Assembly (NCBI GenBank): GCA_000196815.1
Contig: FP929003.1
Coordinates: forward strand, 2,689,501-2,753,500
Direction of reading: 5' to 3'
Origin: Nitrospira defluvii
GTDB lineage: Bacteria > Nitrospirota > Nitrospiria > Nitrospirales > Nitrospiraceae
DNA: 64,000 bases
The notes under the pieces: generated by a model
Databases searched by the model: none
What the model was told of the DNA's origin: nothing
The model's input: the letters and a program-made list of their open reading frames with translations, nothing else
Program-made: the position numbers and the translations under genes
Shown: in pieces, positions 26,768 to 35,520 of the stretch
Layout: each line of letters begins with the position of its first letter
Numbering within the stretch: position 1 is the first letter of the stretch

Positions 26768-26817
26768 GTCACATACCTTTCTGCCCGTTGGGACAAGAGA
26801 GCCACTAATGAAACCGG

Positions 26818-27849
26818 TTATGAAACGCTCAGCACGATCTTACCAAAAAACTTTCGATTCAGAAGATATTCTTGCGCCGCCTTCGCCTCGGACAGCGGAA
26901 ACGTCCGGTCGATCACGGGCTGCAACCTGCCTTGGCCGACTAACTGAGCGGCCTTGAGCAATTCACTCTGCGACCCCATGTACGAGCCCCGGATCGTGAG
27001 CTGCCGGGAATAGACATACCGGAGATCCAGCTTTACCTCCGCGCCTGTCGTGGCGCCACAGGTAATCAACCGGCCGCCTTTGGCCAATGCATCGATACAC
27101 TGCGTCCACACTTCCGGGCCGATGTGCTCGATCACCACATCCACACCGCGACGGTGGGTCAACTCGCGCACCCGCTGGTTCACCTGCTCGCGGCTGTGAT
27201 TGATCACCTCGTCGGCGCCGAGTGCCTTCGCCTTCGCAATCTTGTCATCGCTCCCGACGGTGGTCAACACACGAGCGCCGGCCAGCTTGGCCATCTGGAT
27301 TGCCATGTGCCCCACCCCGCTGCCAGCCCCCATGATCAAGACGTCTTCGCCGGGCTGCACAGCAGCCAACCCGAACAACATATGCCAGGCAGTGACAGAC
27401 ACCAGAGGAAACGCCGCCGCCTGCTCGAAACTCAACGCCCCGGGAATCGGGAACACATTCCGCGCCGGCACCTTCACGTACTCGGCATATCCGCCATGGC
27501 ACATCGCTCCGATCAACCCGTAGGACCGGCACATGTTGTCGCGACCGGCCCAACAGTGCTCGCACCTCCCGCAACCGACGCCGGGAGCCACATAGACGCG
27601 CTCGCCCTCGGCGACCCCTTCCACATGCGAACCGATCTGGTGCACCACGCCGGAGATATCGGAGCCGAGGATATGCGGGAGCGGCATCGGATAGGCGGGA
27701 CTACCCTGCCGGATCCAGATGTCGAGATGGTTCAACGCGCAGGCGTTGACCCGCACGAGTACCTCATCGACGCCGATCGTCGGCATCGGCATCTCCTGAT
27801 ACTGCAGCTTTCCCGGCCCGCCATGCTCGTGAAACACGACAGCGTTCAT
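26818..27849 (-). CDS. Medium-chain zinc-type dehydrogenase/quinone reductase-like
   Basis: The start is the ATG at 27849 (GAGGAG just upstream). The 343-residue protein has the MDR layout: N-terminal GroES-like domain, structural zinc loop GVGCGRCEHCWAGRDNMC (four cysteines), and Rossmann motif VLIMGAGSGVGHMAIQMAK. The catalytic zinc cysteine is replaced (ACALNHLDIWIRQG), which favours a quinone/enone reductase rather than an alcohol dehydrogenase. It is preceded by a family A repeat. Confidence 0.9.
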   Translation of the reverse strand: MNAVVFHEHGGPGKLQYQEMPMPTIGVDEVLVRVNACALNHLDIWIRQGSPAYPMPLPHILGSDISGVVHQIGSHVEGVAEGERVYVAPGVGCGRCEHCWAGRDNMCRSYGLIGAMCHGGYAEYVKVPARNVFPIPGALSFEQAAAFPLVSVTAWHMLFGLAAVQPGEDVLIMGAGSGVGHMAIQMAKLAGARVLTTVGSDDKIAKAKALGADEVINHSREQVNQRVRELTHRRGVDVVIEHIGPEVWTQCIDALAKGGRLITCGATTGAEVKLDLRYVYSRQLTIRGSYMGSQSELLKAAQLVGQGRLQPVIDRTFPLSEAKAAQEYLLNRKFFGKIVLSVS

Positions 27850-27935
27850 GTCACTCCTCACTCGCGATTCGCGGCTATATTGCGTTTCCGCCTCAATGCA
27901 CCCTTTCCCGGATGGTAGCTAGATACAGCTTTCTC

Positions 27936-28061
27936 GCAAGATGATCAAAGCCCCATCTGACAAGGCCACAGGGATCCCGGCGACTGAGTCGTACCCTTGT
28001 GGTACGTCGCAGGGAGGCGGGTGACTGAGAACGCGGTGAGATGGGGCTTTCATCATCTTGC
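27936..28061. repeat. Palindromic repeat family A, variant arms, abutting the phzF-like stop
   Basis: The arms GCAAGATGATCAAAGCCCC and GGGGCTTTCATCATCTTGC are near-perfect inverted repeats. The arms differ in sequence from the other copies yet still pair. The core AAGGCCACAGGGA, GTACCCTTGTGGTAC and GACTGAGAACGCGG is shared. The last base coincides with the stop codon of the minus-strand gene. Confidence 0.85.
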
Positions 28062-28990
28062 TAGAAGGTGAGCGTCCCCTCCACAACCATCATGGCCTGT
28101 CCCCCGACCGTCACGCCTTGAATCACATCGTCATCGGAGTCCACCTGGATGAGAATACGGGACGGGCGATCGATCTCGTACCCCTGCTCGGCCGTAATCT
28201 CGGTCGATGGTCGGATGTCCACCACGCCATGCTGGACCAGATAGGCACCCAACGCCCCACTCGCGCTTCCGGTCGCGGGATCTTCCACGATGCCGATCAA
28301 CGGGGCGAACATCCGCGTATGCACGCTGGACGACTGCTCGACGGTCATCGTGCTGAACACCATGATGCCATTGGCGCCATACTGCTGGGACAATTCCGCG
28401 ATGGCCGCGACGTCGGGAATGATCTGCCGCACCGCCGTGAGCGTCCGCACCGGCACGATGATCACCGGCAGGCCCGTGGAGACGACCTGCACCGGGAAAC
28501 GGGTCTCGGAAATCACCGCCTTGGTAATGCCCAGGGCGCGGGCAATCGCGAAGAGCGCTTCCGGCTCGTTGATGACATCCAGAAACTGCGGGCTCGGCTG
28601 CGCCATGACCACGCGCTCGATTACGCCGTTACACGTGTGGATATCGACGGGAAACAGACCGAGATTACATTCCTGCAGCACCCGCGTGACAGGCTCACGA
28701 AGCGCAAGACGGTCCAAGGTGGCCAGCACAAAAAACGTCCCGATCACCGGATGCCCGGCAAAGGGAATTTCCTGCGTCGGGGTAAAGATACGCATCTTCA
28801 CGACGGCGGCCTTGTCCGTCGGGGGAAACACGAACACGGTTTCGGAAAGATTCATCTCGCGGGCGATTTGCTGCAATTCAACGTCGGTCAGGCCATCGGC
28901 ATCGGGAAACACGGCGACGGGATTCCCGCCGAACGGCTGATCCGTGAACACATCGGCTTGATAGAATTGCAATCGCCTCGGACCGGGCAT
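28061..28990 (-). CDS. PhzF-family isomerase
   Basis: The 309-residue protein shows the PhzF fold: FYQADVFTDQPFGGNPVAVF, the acid in MNLSETVFVFPP, FTPTQEIPFAGHPVIGTFF and EDPATGSASGALGAYL. Characterised members isomerise phenazine precursors, but most, including this one by context, have no assigned substrate. It lies between two family A repeats, downstream of a radical SAM gene. Confidence 0.92.
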   Translation of the reverse strand: MPGPRRLQFYQADVFTDQPFGGNPVAVFPDADGLTDVELQQIAREMNLSETVFVFPPTDKAAVVKMRIFTPTQEIPFAGHPVIGTFFVLATLDRLALREPVTRVLQECNLGLFPVDIHTCNGVIERVVMAQPSPQFLDVINEPEALFAIARALGITKAVISETRFPVQVVSTGLPVIIVPVRTLTAVRQIIPDVAAIAELSQQYGANGIMVFSTMTVEQSSSVHTRMFAPLIGIVEDPATGSASGALGAYLVQHGVVDIRPSTEITAEQGYEIDRPSRILIQVDSDDDVIQGVTVGGQAMMVVEGTLTF

Positions 28991-29091
28991 AGATTCCTCA
29001 CGAAAGATGTTGGCGGCATGTTGCCCCGAGCCGGCATTTTTTGCAAGGGGGCGACTGAGCGCAAGCAGGTCGACAGGTAGGAATTAGGCCG

Positions 29092-29287
29092 GCTGGTCAA
29101 AACGGCATCCCGCTAGGCCGCAGGGAGCGGGGCGACCGAGGAGGTACATACCAAACTTGTTATGACCCGTTCGCCACTGAAATACTCTTGGCGAACGGAT
29201 AAACCCCTTCCATGCGCTTCTTAGACTCCTCACGTCGCAGGGAGGAACGCCATCCAGAACGCCGGGAGATGCTGTCTTCATCTTCTG
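29092..29287. repeat. Palindromic repeat family A, copy interrupted by an internal hairpin segment
   Basis: The left half (GGTCAAAACGGCATCCCGC, AGGCCGCAGGGAGCGGGGCG) runs to GGTAC near 29146. The right half resumes at GTCGCAGGGAGGAACGCC (about 29234). Between them is a unique segment of about 87 bases with the hairpin CCGTTCGCCA/TGGCGAACGG at 29167-29198. It is the distal partner of the next copy. Confidence 0.65.
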
Positions 29288-29303
29288 GTATTCGCATTTC
29301 AAA

Positions 29304-29424
29304 GGCTGGTCAAAACGGCGTCCCGCTAGGCCGAAGGCGAGTTAAAACCGGAGGCGCACCCTCAGGGGGTACGTTGAGGATTTTAACGAGCCGAGAACGA
29401 CGCGGGAGGTTGTTTTCACCAGCC
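29304..29424. repeat. Palindromic repeat family A, abutting a radical SAM stop codon
   Basis: It starts GGCTGGTCAAAACGGCGTCC and ends GGTTGTTTTCACCAGCC, inverted arms. The apex GGGGGTACG and AAAACCGGAGGCG match the 26 kb copies. It ends 2 bases before the stop of the minus-strand radical SAM gene. Confidence 0.87.
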
Positions 29425-29426
29425 GG

Positions 29427-30668
29427 CTAAGCGGGGTGCGGCATGGCCTCATACGCACTCCTCAACGGATGCTTGAGGTATTGCTCGACATAGTTCTGGA
29501 GCGAGCCGTGGCGGTAGAGCTGCTGGTTGGCGAACCGGGTATCGATCTTGTGCAGCACCTTCACCCGCACACCGGTCTTTTTGGTGAACTGCTCCAGTGT
29601 GACCCCGGTGATGTCGGTATAGGGCCCCCGCCCCGACTGCATGATGCACTTGGGCACATGCACCACCTTCTCCTTAGTCAGACGTCGCGCAATGTCGTCG
29701 AAGGTCAGGAGCACCGTGCAGTCGGAATCGCCGCTGAGCAACGCGTTGGGGACATAGAGAAACCGCGCGCGATTTTTCCGGTACATGGTCAGGATTTTGT
29801 GGACACTCCCCGCCATCACCACCGTATCTTTCTTCTCCAATTCCAACGAATCGAACAGGCTCACGATACGCCGGCGGCTCAAGAACGCCGTCGTATAGGA
29901 TTCCGTATGAATGGTCTGCAGATTCGGCAATCCCAAGTGATAGATCTGCGTCGCTTCATCCGGCAGGAACTTCCGTCCTTGCCGCATGAGCGAAGCCGTC
30001 TCCTCCTTGAGCCCACGCACCGGAGTCAGAGTCCCCATCCACAGCACACACTGCTGATTCACCTTGGAGATCGTCGCCGCATCCTTCGACATCGTGTCCT
30101 TGTCGAACGCGTAAAAATTCGCCGACGACACGGCGGGCCCGTCCAGCACCTTCATGAGATGTTTCACGGAGGGCGCATGAGGCATCAACCGCTGCCGGTA
30201 GTCGCTCAATGTGATGACCGACAATTCGAAGTTAATCCGGCCGGGATATCGCGCCACCAGCTGATGGATCTTGGGCACGTGCACGAAGCCGACGGTGAAG
30301 AATTGGATGCTCTTGTCCGTTTCACGGAGAAAGTCCTCCACCCATTCCATCGCTTTGGGATGCAGGAACAGGTCGGTCCATTCCATGAACTCGTTGCCGC
30401 CGAGACACCAGAACTGCGTGGGATCGGTGGGTTTCCTGCTGATGTAGTTGAGGATGAACTTCCAGTCTTCGTCGCTGGTTTTCGGGGGGTCCAGGGTTTC
30501 GCGGTAGGAGTGGTCGAGTTCGTAACAGAACTCGCATTTCACGGGGCAATCCCGGCCGAGGCTCAGCGGAATCTTGCCCGCATCCATTTCCCGGACGAGC
30601 ACTTGCCGATAGTCGGTGCGATCTTTGAAGATCGGAGTGGGCTGAAAAATTGGAAGCGTGGTGGGCAT
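29427..30668 (-). CDS. Radical SAM protein of unknown substrate
   Basis: The 413-residue protein has a canonical CX3CX2C cluster motif, C41-C45-C48 in GRDCPVKCEFCYE. There is no N-terminal B12 domain. Later segments WCLGGNEFMEWTDLFLHP and FFTVGFVHVPKIHQLV fit the radical SAM barrel. The C-terminal 150 residues are not recognised. It shares the locus with two large cobalamin-binding-type radical SAM proteins and a small J-like protein, so a common pathway is plausible. Confidence 0.85.
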   Translation of the reverse strand: MPTTLPIFQPTPIFKDRTDYRQVLVREMDAGKIPLSLGRDCPVKCEFCYELDHSYRETLDPPKTSDEDWKFILNYISRKPTDPTQFWCLGGNEFMEWTDLFLHPKAMEWVEDFLRETDKSIQFFTVGFVHVPKIHQLVARYPGRINFELSVITLSDYRQRLMPHAPSVKHLMKVLDGPAVSSANFYAFDKDTMSKDAATISKVNQQCVLWMGTLTPVRGLKEETASLMRQGRKFLPDEATQIYHLGLPNLQTIHTESYTTAFLSRRRIVSLFDSLELEKKDTVVMAGSVHKILTMYRKNRARFLYVPNALLSGDSDCTVLLTFDDIARRLTKEKVVHVPKCIMQSGRGPYTDITGVTLEQFTKKTGVRVKVLHKIDTRFANQQLYRHGSLQNYVEQYLKHPLRSAYEAMPHPA

Positions 30669-30749
30669 GGTGAACCGGTTCGCCTATCGCCGCTCGGGCA
30701 GCCCGTGTGAGATTGACAGGGTCATCGCCGACTTGCCAGACTCCGTGAC

Positions 30750-31004
30750 ATGACCGAGAAACGCCTGACCGACGCACTGGAACTGTTTGCGCTCTCCCAG
30801 CCCTTTACCCGCGAACAACTCGATCAGAAACGCGAGGCCCTGCTCCATATCTGGACTCCGCGCCGCTTCGCCAACCTGACCAACAACCCCAAGAAATACA
30901 TGCAGGCCTACACAAAAGCCGAAGAGATGACCCGCCTCGTCGAAGCCTCCTACACCCTGCTCTCTGCGTTGGTCGTTCCCGACGACGACCACCGTCTCTC
31001 GTGA
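30750..31004 (+). CDS. Small J-domain-like protein without HPD
   Basis: The 84-residue product, ALELFALSQPFTREQLDQKR, then TPRRFANLTNNPKKYMQAYT and VEASYTLLSAL, follows the helical plan of a DnaJ J-domain. The HPD that activates Hsp70 is replaced by IWTP, so it should not stimulate DnaK and may be an adaptor. The resemblance is weak and by eye. It is divergent from the radical SAM gene, 81 bases apart. Confidence 0.5.
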   Translation: MTEKRLTDALELFALSQPFTREQLDQKREALLHIWTPRRFANLTNNPKKYMQAYTKAEEMTRLVEASYTLLSALVVPDDDHRLS

Positions 31005-31088
31005 AGCGTCTCTCGTATCTCGCAGGACCGTCGTTCGTATCTCGCGAGATATGCTTCACGCTTCACAAACAACGCGCCTGGTCTTGCC

Positions 31089-31173
31089 GGATGATCAATA
31101 CCGCTATGTAGCAAGGCCGCAGGGAGCGTGGCGACTGAGAACGCCGGTTCACCAACCGACCCGATCCGCATCC
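31089..31173. repeat. Palindromic repeat family A, shortened copy
   Basis: GGATGATCAATACCGC, then GCAAGGCCGCAGGGAGCG and GACTGAGAACGCCGG, end at CCGCATCC. The central section of the full copies is missing. It is the distal member of the pair with the next repeat. Confidence 0.65.
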
Positions 31174-31174
31174 C

Positions 31175-31302
31175 GCAGGATGCTCAAAACGACCTCGCAC
31201 TAGGCCGCAGGCGAGTCACAAGCGGAGGCGTACCCTCAGAGGGGTACGTTGAGGATTTTGACGAGCCGAGAACGACGCGGGAGGCCGTTTTCAGCAACCT
31301 GC
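31175..31302. repeat. Palindromic repeat family A, abutting the stop of a B12-type radical SAM gene
   Basis: It runs from GCAGGATGCTCAAAACGACC to GGCCGTTTTCAGCAACCTGC. The apex is CGTACCCTCAGAGGGGTACG, with TTGAGGATTTTGACGAGCCG. The last base is the first base of the stop codon at 31302. Confidence 0.87.
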
Positions 31303-33263
31303 TATCCGACGCCGTGGGAGACAACGCGACTCATCCCCTCTTTTCCCTCATCGCCTTCACCGATCGCCATCGGCCAGGTCACGAGACCAGAGACACCTTC
31401 AGCCGTCGTCGCACCGTCCTTCGTCGCCGCATAGATTTGCGGCAGCTTGTTCGTGCCGAACTTGGAGATATAGAGGAACACGTGCTCGCGGCTGTTCACC
31501 CGCACCGCCCAAGGGCTGAAGTCGTTCTTGTAAAATTCTTCACAGAGCTGCATCGCATCAAGGCAGGAAATGCCCACCGGCTCGTTCAGCGTGTAATAGT
31601 AATCCAGCGGCAGGTCGTACTCCTCCTGCTTGTGGATGGTGATGCCGAACTTATCCGGGTTGCGCACCATCGGCGTGTGGCGGTAGGCCACGAAGTAAAA
31701 CAGCTCCACGGAGTGAATCACCGGCTGGTTCTCAATGACGAACTGCCGCGTCTCCAGCGCCTCGTCGCGCGTCTCGCCGGGGAAGCCGTAAAACGCCATC
31801 ACATGGTTCCAGATGCCGGCCTTCGCCGCCTGATGCAGATTGTTCTGAATCACGCTCTTCTTTGCGTGTTTGTCCATGAGGTTCAACACGCGCTCGTTCG
31901 CCGACTCCATGCCGTAGTAGAGCGTGCAGCAACCGGCCTTCGCCGCCAGGTCCCAGACCGCCTGATCCTGCAGGGTCTCTTCGAAACGGATCAGCGTCGT
32001 CCACTTGATGCCGACATTCCGGTCCACCAGCAGCTGCGACACCTTCTTGAACAACGCGGGGGGATAGGATTCGTCGGAGAACAGGAAATGCCGGCACTGA
32101 TACTTATCCCGCAGGGCCGTGACCTGCTCGACCACATGCTGCGCCGTCATGCCGCGGTATTGATCGAAATACCCCTGGCCGTGATCGCAGAAGGTGCAGC
32201 GGCCCCAGTAGCAGCCGCGCGTCGCGAGATAGGGAATAATCCGCTCAGGCACGAAATAGTGATCCAGCGGCAAGCCCTCGAAATCCGGCAGCGGCAGCGC
32301 CGCCGTCTTCTCCGTATAGACTTCCTTGCTCTGCTGCACCGCGCCGGACGCGTGATACATCAGATTCGGCACGGACTCCATGGGACGCTGACCGTTCACC
32401 GCTTCGATGTACCAGAGCAACGCATGCTCGCCCTCGTAGAGGATGGCCGCGTCAAAAACCTCGGTGAAGAACCGCTCGTGCTTCGCCCATTCCTCCTGCA
32501 ACCGCGTCACGACATTACCGCCGACCACGACGTGGATGTCGGGAAAACTTTCCTTGATCATCTTGCAGAACGTGAGGCCGGCCATCAGCTGCATTTGCGT
32601 GCCGATGGAGATGCCGATCACCGTCGGCTTTTCTTTGCTCACACTGGGCAACACGAGTTGATTGCAGATGTCGCGATAGACATTCACCTGCTCGTCGTCG
32701 AGACAGGCGAAGACTTCCTTCGAAACGCCTGGCCGATAGCCCAGATTACTTTCCATCGGATAAAACACGAGCGAGGCGGGATAATAAGCCGCGGAAATGT
32801 ACTGCATCGCTTCGCGGAAGGTATTCAGCGCCCGCTCCAGCTTTTCTGCGTCGTAGAACCGTTCACCCCGCACAATGAGCTTCGCGTCCTCCGAACGCTG
32901 CGCCAGGTCGAACACGTCTACCGCATAGGCCTCTTCCAAGACGGCTTTCTGCGCGGCCTCCTGCTCCGTCAGCCTCCCCGCCTTTTCCTTGTCTTGCAGC
33001 GGCTTCAGCTGCATGCCCAGGCGACCCTTCACCCAGATCAAAAACTCCATGGTGAAAAAATGGTCGTACATCTCGATGTTGATGTCGCGCTGCACCACGG
33101 TGTGCCCCGCCTCCCTCAACACGGAGGTCAGCGCAGGCAAGGCGAGATAGGGCGCCGTCGGCACCCACTCGGGCGGGAACAACAACATGACCTTGGAAGT
33201 CTTCCGATCCTCTTTCCTGATCGGACTCAGACCGTCGATTTGGACCAAGCCGCTACTGCTCAT
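31302..33263 (-). CDS. Cobalamin-binding-type radical SAM protein, copy 1
   Basis: The 653-residue protein opens with a B12-binding-like domain (KVMLLFPPEWVPTAPYLALP, then VIGISIGTQMQLM and VVVGGNVVTRL). The radical SAM domain has C351, C356 and C359 in ATRGCYWGRCTFCDHG, a CX4CX2C spacing instead of CX3CX2C. A later TLYYGMESANERVLNLMDKH fits the barrel. Such enzymes do methylations or complex rearrangements; the substrate is unknown. It is about 160 bases downstream of its paralogue. Confidence 0.88.
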   Translation of the reverse strand: MSSSGLVQIDGLSPIRKEDRKTSKVMLLFPPEWVPTAPYLALPALTSVLREAGHTVVQRDINIEMYDHFFTMEFLIWVKGRLGMQLKPLQDKEKAGRLTEQEAAQKAVLEEAYAVDVFDLAQRSEDAKLIVRGERFYDAEKLERALNTFREAMQYISAAYYPASLVFYPMESNLGYRPGVSKEVFACLDDEQVNVYRDICNQLVLPSVSKEKPTVIGISIGTQMQLMAGLTFCKMIKESFPDIHVVVGGNVVTRLQEEWAKHERFFTEVFDAAILYEGEHALLWYIEAVNGQRPMESVPNLMYHASGAVQQSKEVYTEKTAALPLPDFEGLPLDHYFVPERIIPYLATRGCYWGRCTFCDHGQGYFDQYRGMTAQHVVEQVTALRDKYQCRHFLFSDESYPPALFKKVSQLLVDRNVGIKWTTLIRFEETLQDQAVWDLAAKAGCCTLYYGMESANERVLNLMDKHAKKSVIQNNLHQAAKAGIWNHVMAFYGFPGETRDEALETRQFVIENQPVIHSVELFYFVAYRHTPMVRNPDKFGITIHKQEEYDLPLDYYYTLNEPVGISCLDAMQLCEEFYKNDFSPWAVRVNSREHVFLYISKFGTNKLPQIYAATKDGATTAEGVSGLVTWPMAIGEGDEGKEGMSRVVSHGVG

Positions 33264-33420
33264 GTGTTCCTTCGATGTATCTACTCGCCCTCTGGCGTAT
33301 TATTCACAAACCGTCTCTCGTCTTTCGTGCAGCGTATCTCGCGAGAGACCAACGACGAGAAGTGGCGATTATCCTTCATGCGCTTCACAAGATACGAACA
33401 ACGGCGCTGCCTCCGGCCCC

Positions 33421-35319
33421 TCACATCTTTCCGGCCAAGGACGGCGGGACCGTGGCCACCCTCGCCGACCGGAACTGCAAGTCCGGCAGCTTCTGCAACC
33501 CGAACCGCGCGATATAGAGGAAGATATACTCCCGGATGAACAGCCGCAGATCCCAGCCGGGGTTGTGATTGCGTTCGAATTCTTCGAACACCCGCTCGGC
33601 GTCCTCAATGCTCAACCCCTGCTTCACGGTGAAGTAGTAGTCGAGCGCCAGGTCCCACTCGGGATTCCGATAGGCGGTCACACCGAACTTCTCCGGATGT
33701 TTCGCCACCGGATTGTGCCGCCCGAGGTCGAAGGTGCCGAACCCCAGCGAATGCACATGGTCTTTGTTCTGCTCCAAAAACTCCACCGACGACCAGGCTT
33801 CTTCCCGCGTCTCGCCGGGAAAGCCGAAGAAGCCCATGCAGTGGTTCCAAATGCCGGCCTCGGCGGTGTACTTCAGGTGCTTCGTCATGATCTCGGTCGT
33901 CGTCGCCTTGTCCATCAGCTTCAACACGCGCTCGTTCCCCGACTCATAGCCGAAGTGGAGATACTTGCAGCCCGAGTCCTTGGCATCCTGCCAGACCTGA
34001 TCTTCCAGCAGGCTCTTCTCGAACCGCATGTGCGTGGTCCAGGCAATGCCCATCTTGCTGTCGATCAGCCCGCGCGTCAGCTTGCGGAACAGCGCCGGCG
34101 GATAGGATTCATCGGTGAAATGAAAATGCTTCGCGCCGTACTTGTCGCGTAGATGCGTGATCTCGCCGAGAATGTCCTGGATCTTCTTGCTCCGGTATCC
34201 CGCCGTATACCCTTCGCCATGGTCGCAGAACTCGCAGCGGCCCCAGTAACAACCGCGCGTCGCCAGATAGGGAAGAATTTTGGTCGGCACGAAATACTTG
34301 TCGAGCGGCAAGCCGTCGAAGTCCGGCGGTGGTAAAGTCTGCATGTCTTCGGCAAAACTCGTCGCGGAGACATGCACGCCAGTCGCATCCTTATAGATGG
34401 TGTTCGGCACATCGGCCAGGCTTCGCTTCGCCCCCACCGCCGACACCAGCTGCACGAACGCCGTCTCCCCTTCATAGACCACGGCACTGTCGAAGTACTG
34501 AAACAGCGGCGACTGCGGGAGCACATCGCGCAGACGCGTGACCGTGTTGCCTCCGATCGTCACATGGATGTGGGGAAAGTGCTGCTTGATGAGGGCGCAG
34601 AACGTCATGGAGGAAAACATCTGCTGCTGCAAGACGATCGAGATGCCGACCACGTCCGGTTGCTCCGCCTCGATCGCCGGCTTCACCAGATGCTCGAACA
34701 CGTCGCGGTAGACGTTCACCTGGGTGTCGTTCACCGCGTCCATCACTTCATGCGACACAAAGACTTTATAGGAGAGGTCTGTCTCCATCGGCGGCATACA
34801 GATCCGTGCCGGCGCATAGACCATCGAGATCACGGATGTGACTTCACGGAATACATGAATAGCCCATTCTAACTGGTCGATTTCGTAGAAGACTTCACCA
34901 CGAATGATCGCCTTGGCCTTCTCCGCCTTCTTGATCAGGTCGTCGATCCGCTGGCGCGTCAGATCGCACAGCGTGAGCTGGAGATCCTGCTCCCATTCTT
35001 CCAGTTCGCGTTTCTTCGCCAGCTTGCGGAGCCGGTCGAGCTGCTGCGGCACCCGACGCAAGACCTTTTTCAGAAAGTCTTCGCTGAAGTACCAATCCCA
35101 CATCTCGAGGTTGATGTCTTTTTGAATGACCTGATGCCCGGCCTGGCGAAGCACGGCGGTAAGGGACGGGAGACTGAGATAGGGTTCAGACGGAAACCAA
35201 TCGGGCGGGAAGATCAACATGACCTTCATCTTCCGGCCGCTGGTCGCTTCGAAACTCTGACGATTGAGGAGGATCAGCTCTTTGGAAGCCCGTTCGCCCT
35301 TCGAATACTCCACACGCAT
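33421..35319 (-). CDS. Cobalamin-binding-type radical SAM protein, copy 2
   Basis: The 632-residue protein is clearly paralogous to copy 1 throughout: MKVMLIFPPDWFPSEPYLSL, VVGISIVLQQQMFSSMTF, ATRGCYWGRCEFCDHGEGY (C357, C362, C365, again CX4CX2C) and LHFGYESGNERVLKLMDKA. A long helical, charged insert lies at about 85-165 in both. The start at 35319 has AGGAG upstream. The tandem arrangement suggests successive steps in one pathway or a hetero-pair. Confidence 0.88.
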   Translation of the reverse strand: MRVEYSKGERASKELILLNRQSFEATSGRKMKVMLIFPPDWFPSEPYLSLPSLTAVLRQAGHQVIQKDINLEMWDWYFSEDFLKKVLRRVPQQLDRLRKLAKKRELEEWEQDLQLTLCDLTRQRIDDLIKKAEKAKAIIRGEVFYEIDQLEWAIHVFREVTSVISMVYAPARICMPPMETDLSYKVFVSHEVMDAVNDTQVNVYRDVFEHLVKPAIEAEQPDVVGISIVLQQQMFSSMTFCALIKQHFPHIHVTIGGNTVTRLRDVLPQSPLFQYFDSAVVYEGETAFVQLVSAVGAKRSLADVPNTIYKDATGVHVSATSFAEDMQTLPPPDFDGLPLDKYFVPTKILPYLATRGCYWGRCEFCDHGEGYTAGYRSKKIQDILGEITHLRDKYGAKHFHFTDESYPPALFRKLTRGLIDSKMGIAWTTHMRFEKSLLEDQVWQDAKDSGCKYLHFGYESGNERVLKLMDKATTTEIMTKHLKYTAEAGIWNHCMGFFGFPGETREEAWSSVEFLEQNKDHVHSLGFGTFDLGRHNPVAKHPEKFGVTAYRNPEWDLALDYYFTVKQGLSIEDAERVFEEFERNHNPGWDLRLFIREYIFLYIARFGLQKLPDLQFRSARVATVPPSLAGKM

Positions 35320-35442
35320 GAAGGTGGCTCCTGTATCGGTCCGGCACTCCGAAACAGTCAGAATGCCAAGGGGTTAGCTTGGAGTTTCGACATTGTACGA
35401 GGGGGAAAGATGGAGATGCAAGCGTGGCTTGATTGCCCCATT

Positions 35443-35513
35443 GCTCGCGCAACGCGCGGCCTCAGCAGGCCCTCGTTGGACGCACGCACGTAGGGAACCC
35501 GCCAGGCCGGCCC
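35443..35513. repeat. Direct repeat family B, left copy
   Basis: GCTCGCGCAACGCGCGGCCT then CAGCAGGCCCTCGTTGGACG and CCAGGCCGGCC. It matches the copy at 35925-35993 with only a few differences, in the same orientation. Weaker similarity extends about 35 bases further left. It ends just before the antitoxin-like gene. Confidence 0.85.
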
Positions 35514-35520
35514 TCTAGGA

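Noticed and set aside
31128-33539. 803-codon plus-strand frame
   Set aside because: It is entirely antisense to the B12-type radical SAM gene and begins inside a repeat; His/Arg/Leu-rich translation is typical of the reverse frame of a GC-rich gene.
35320-35440. Cobalamin riboswitch before the B12-type radical SAM genes
   Set aside because: No B12-box-like sequence or long structured leader is visible upstream of 35319.
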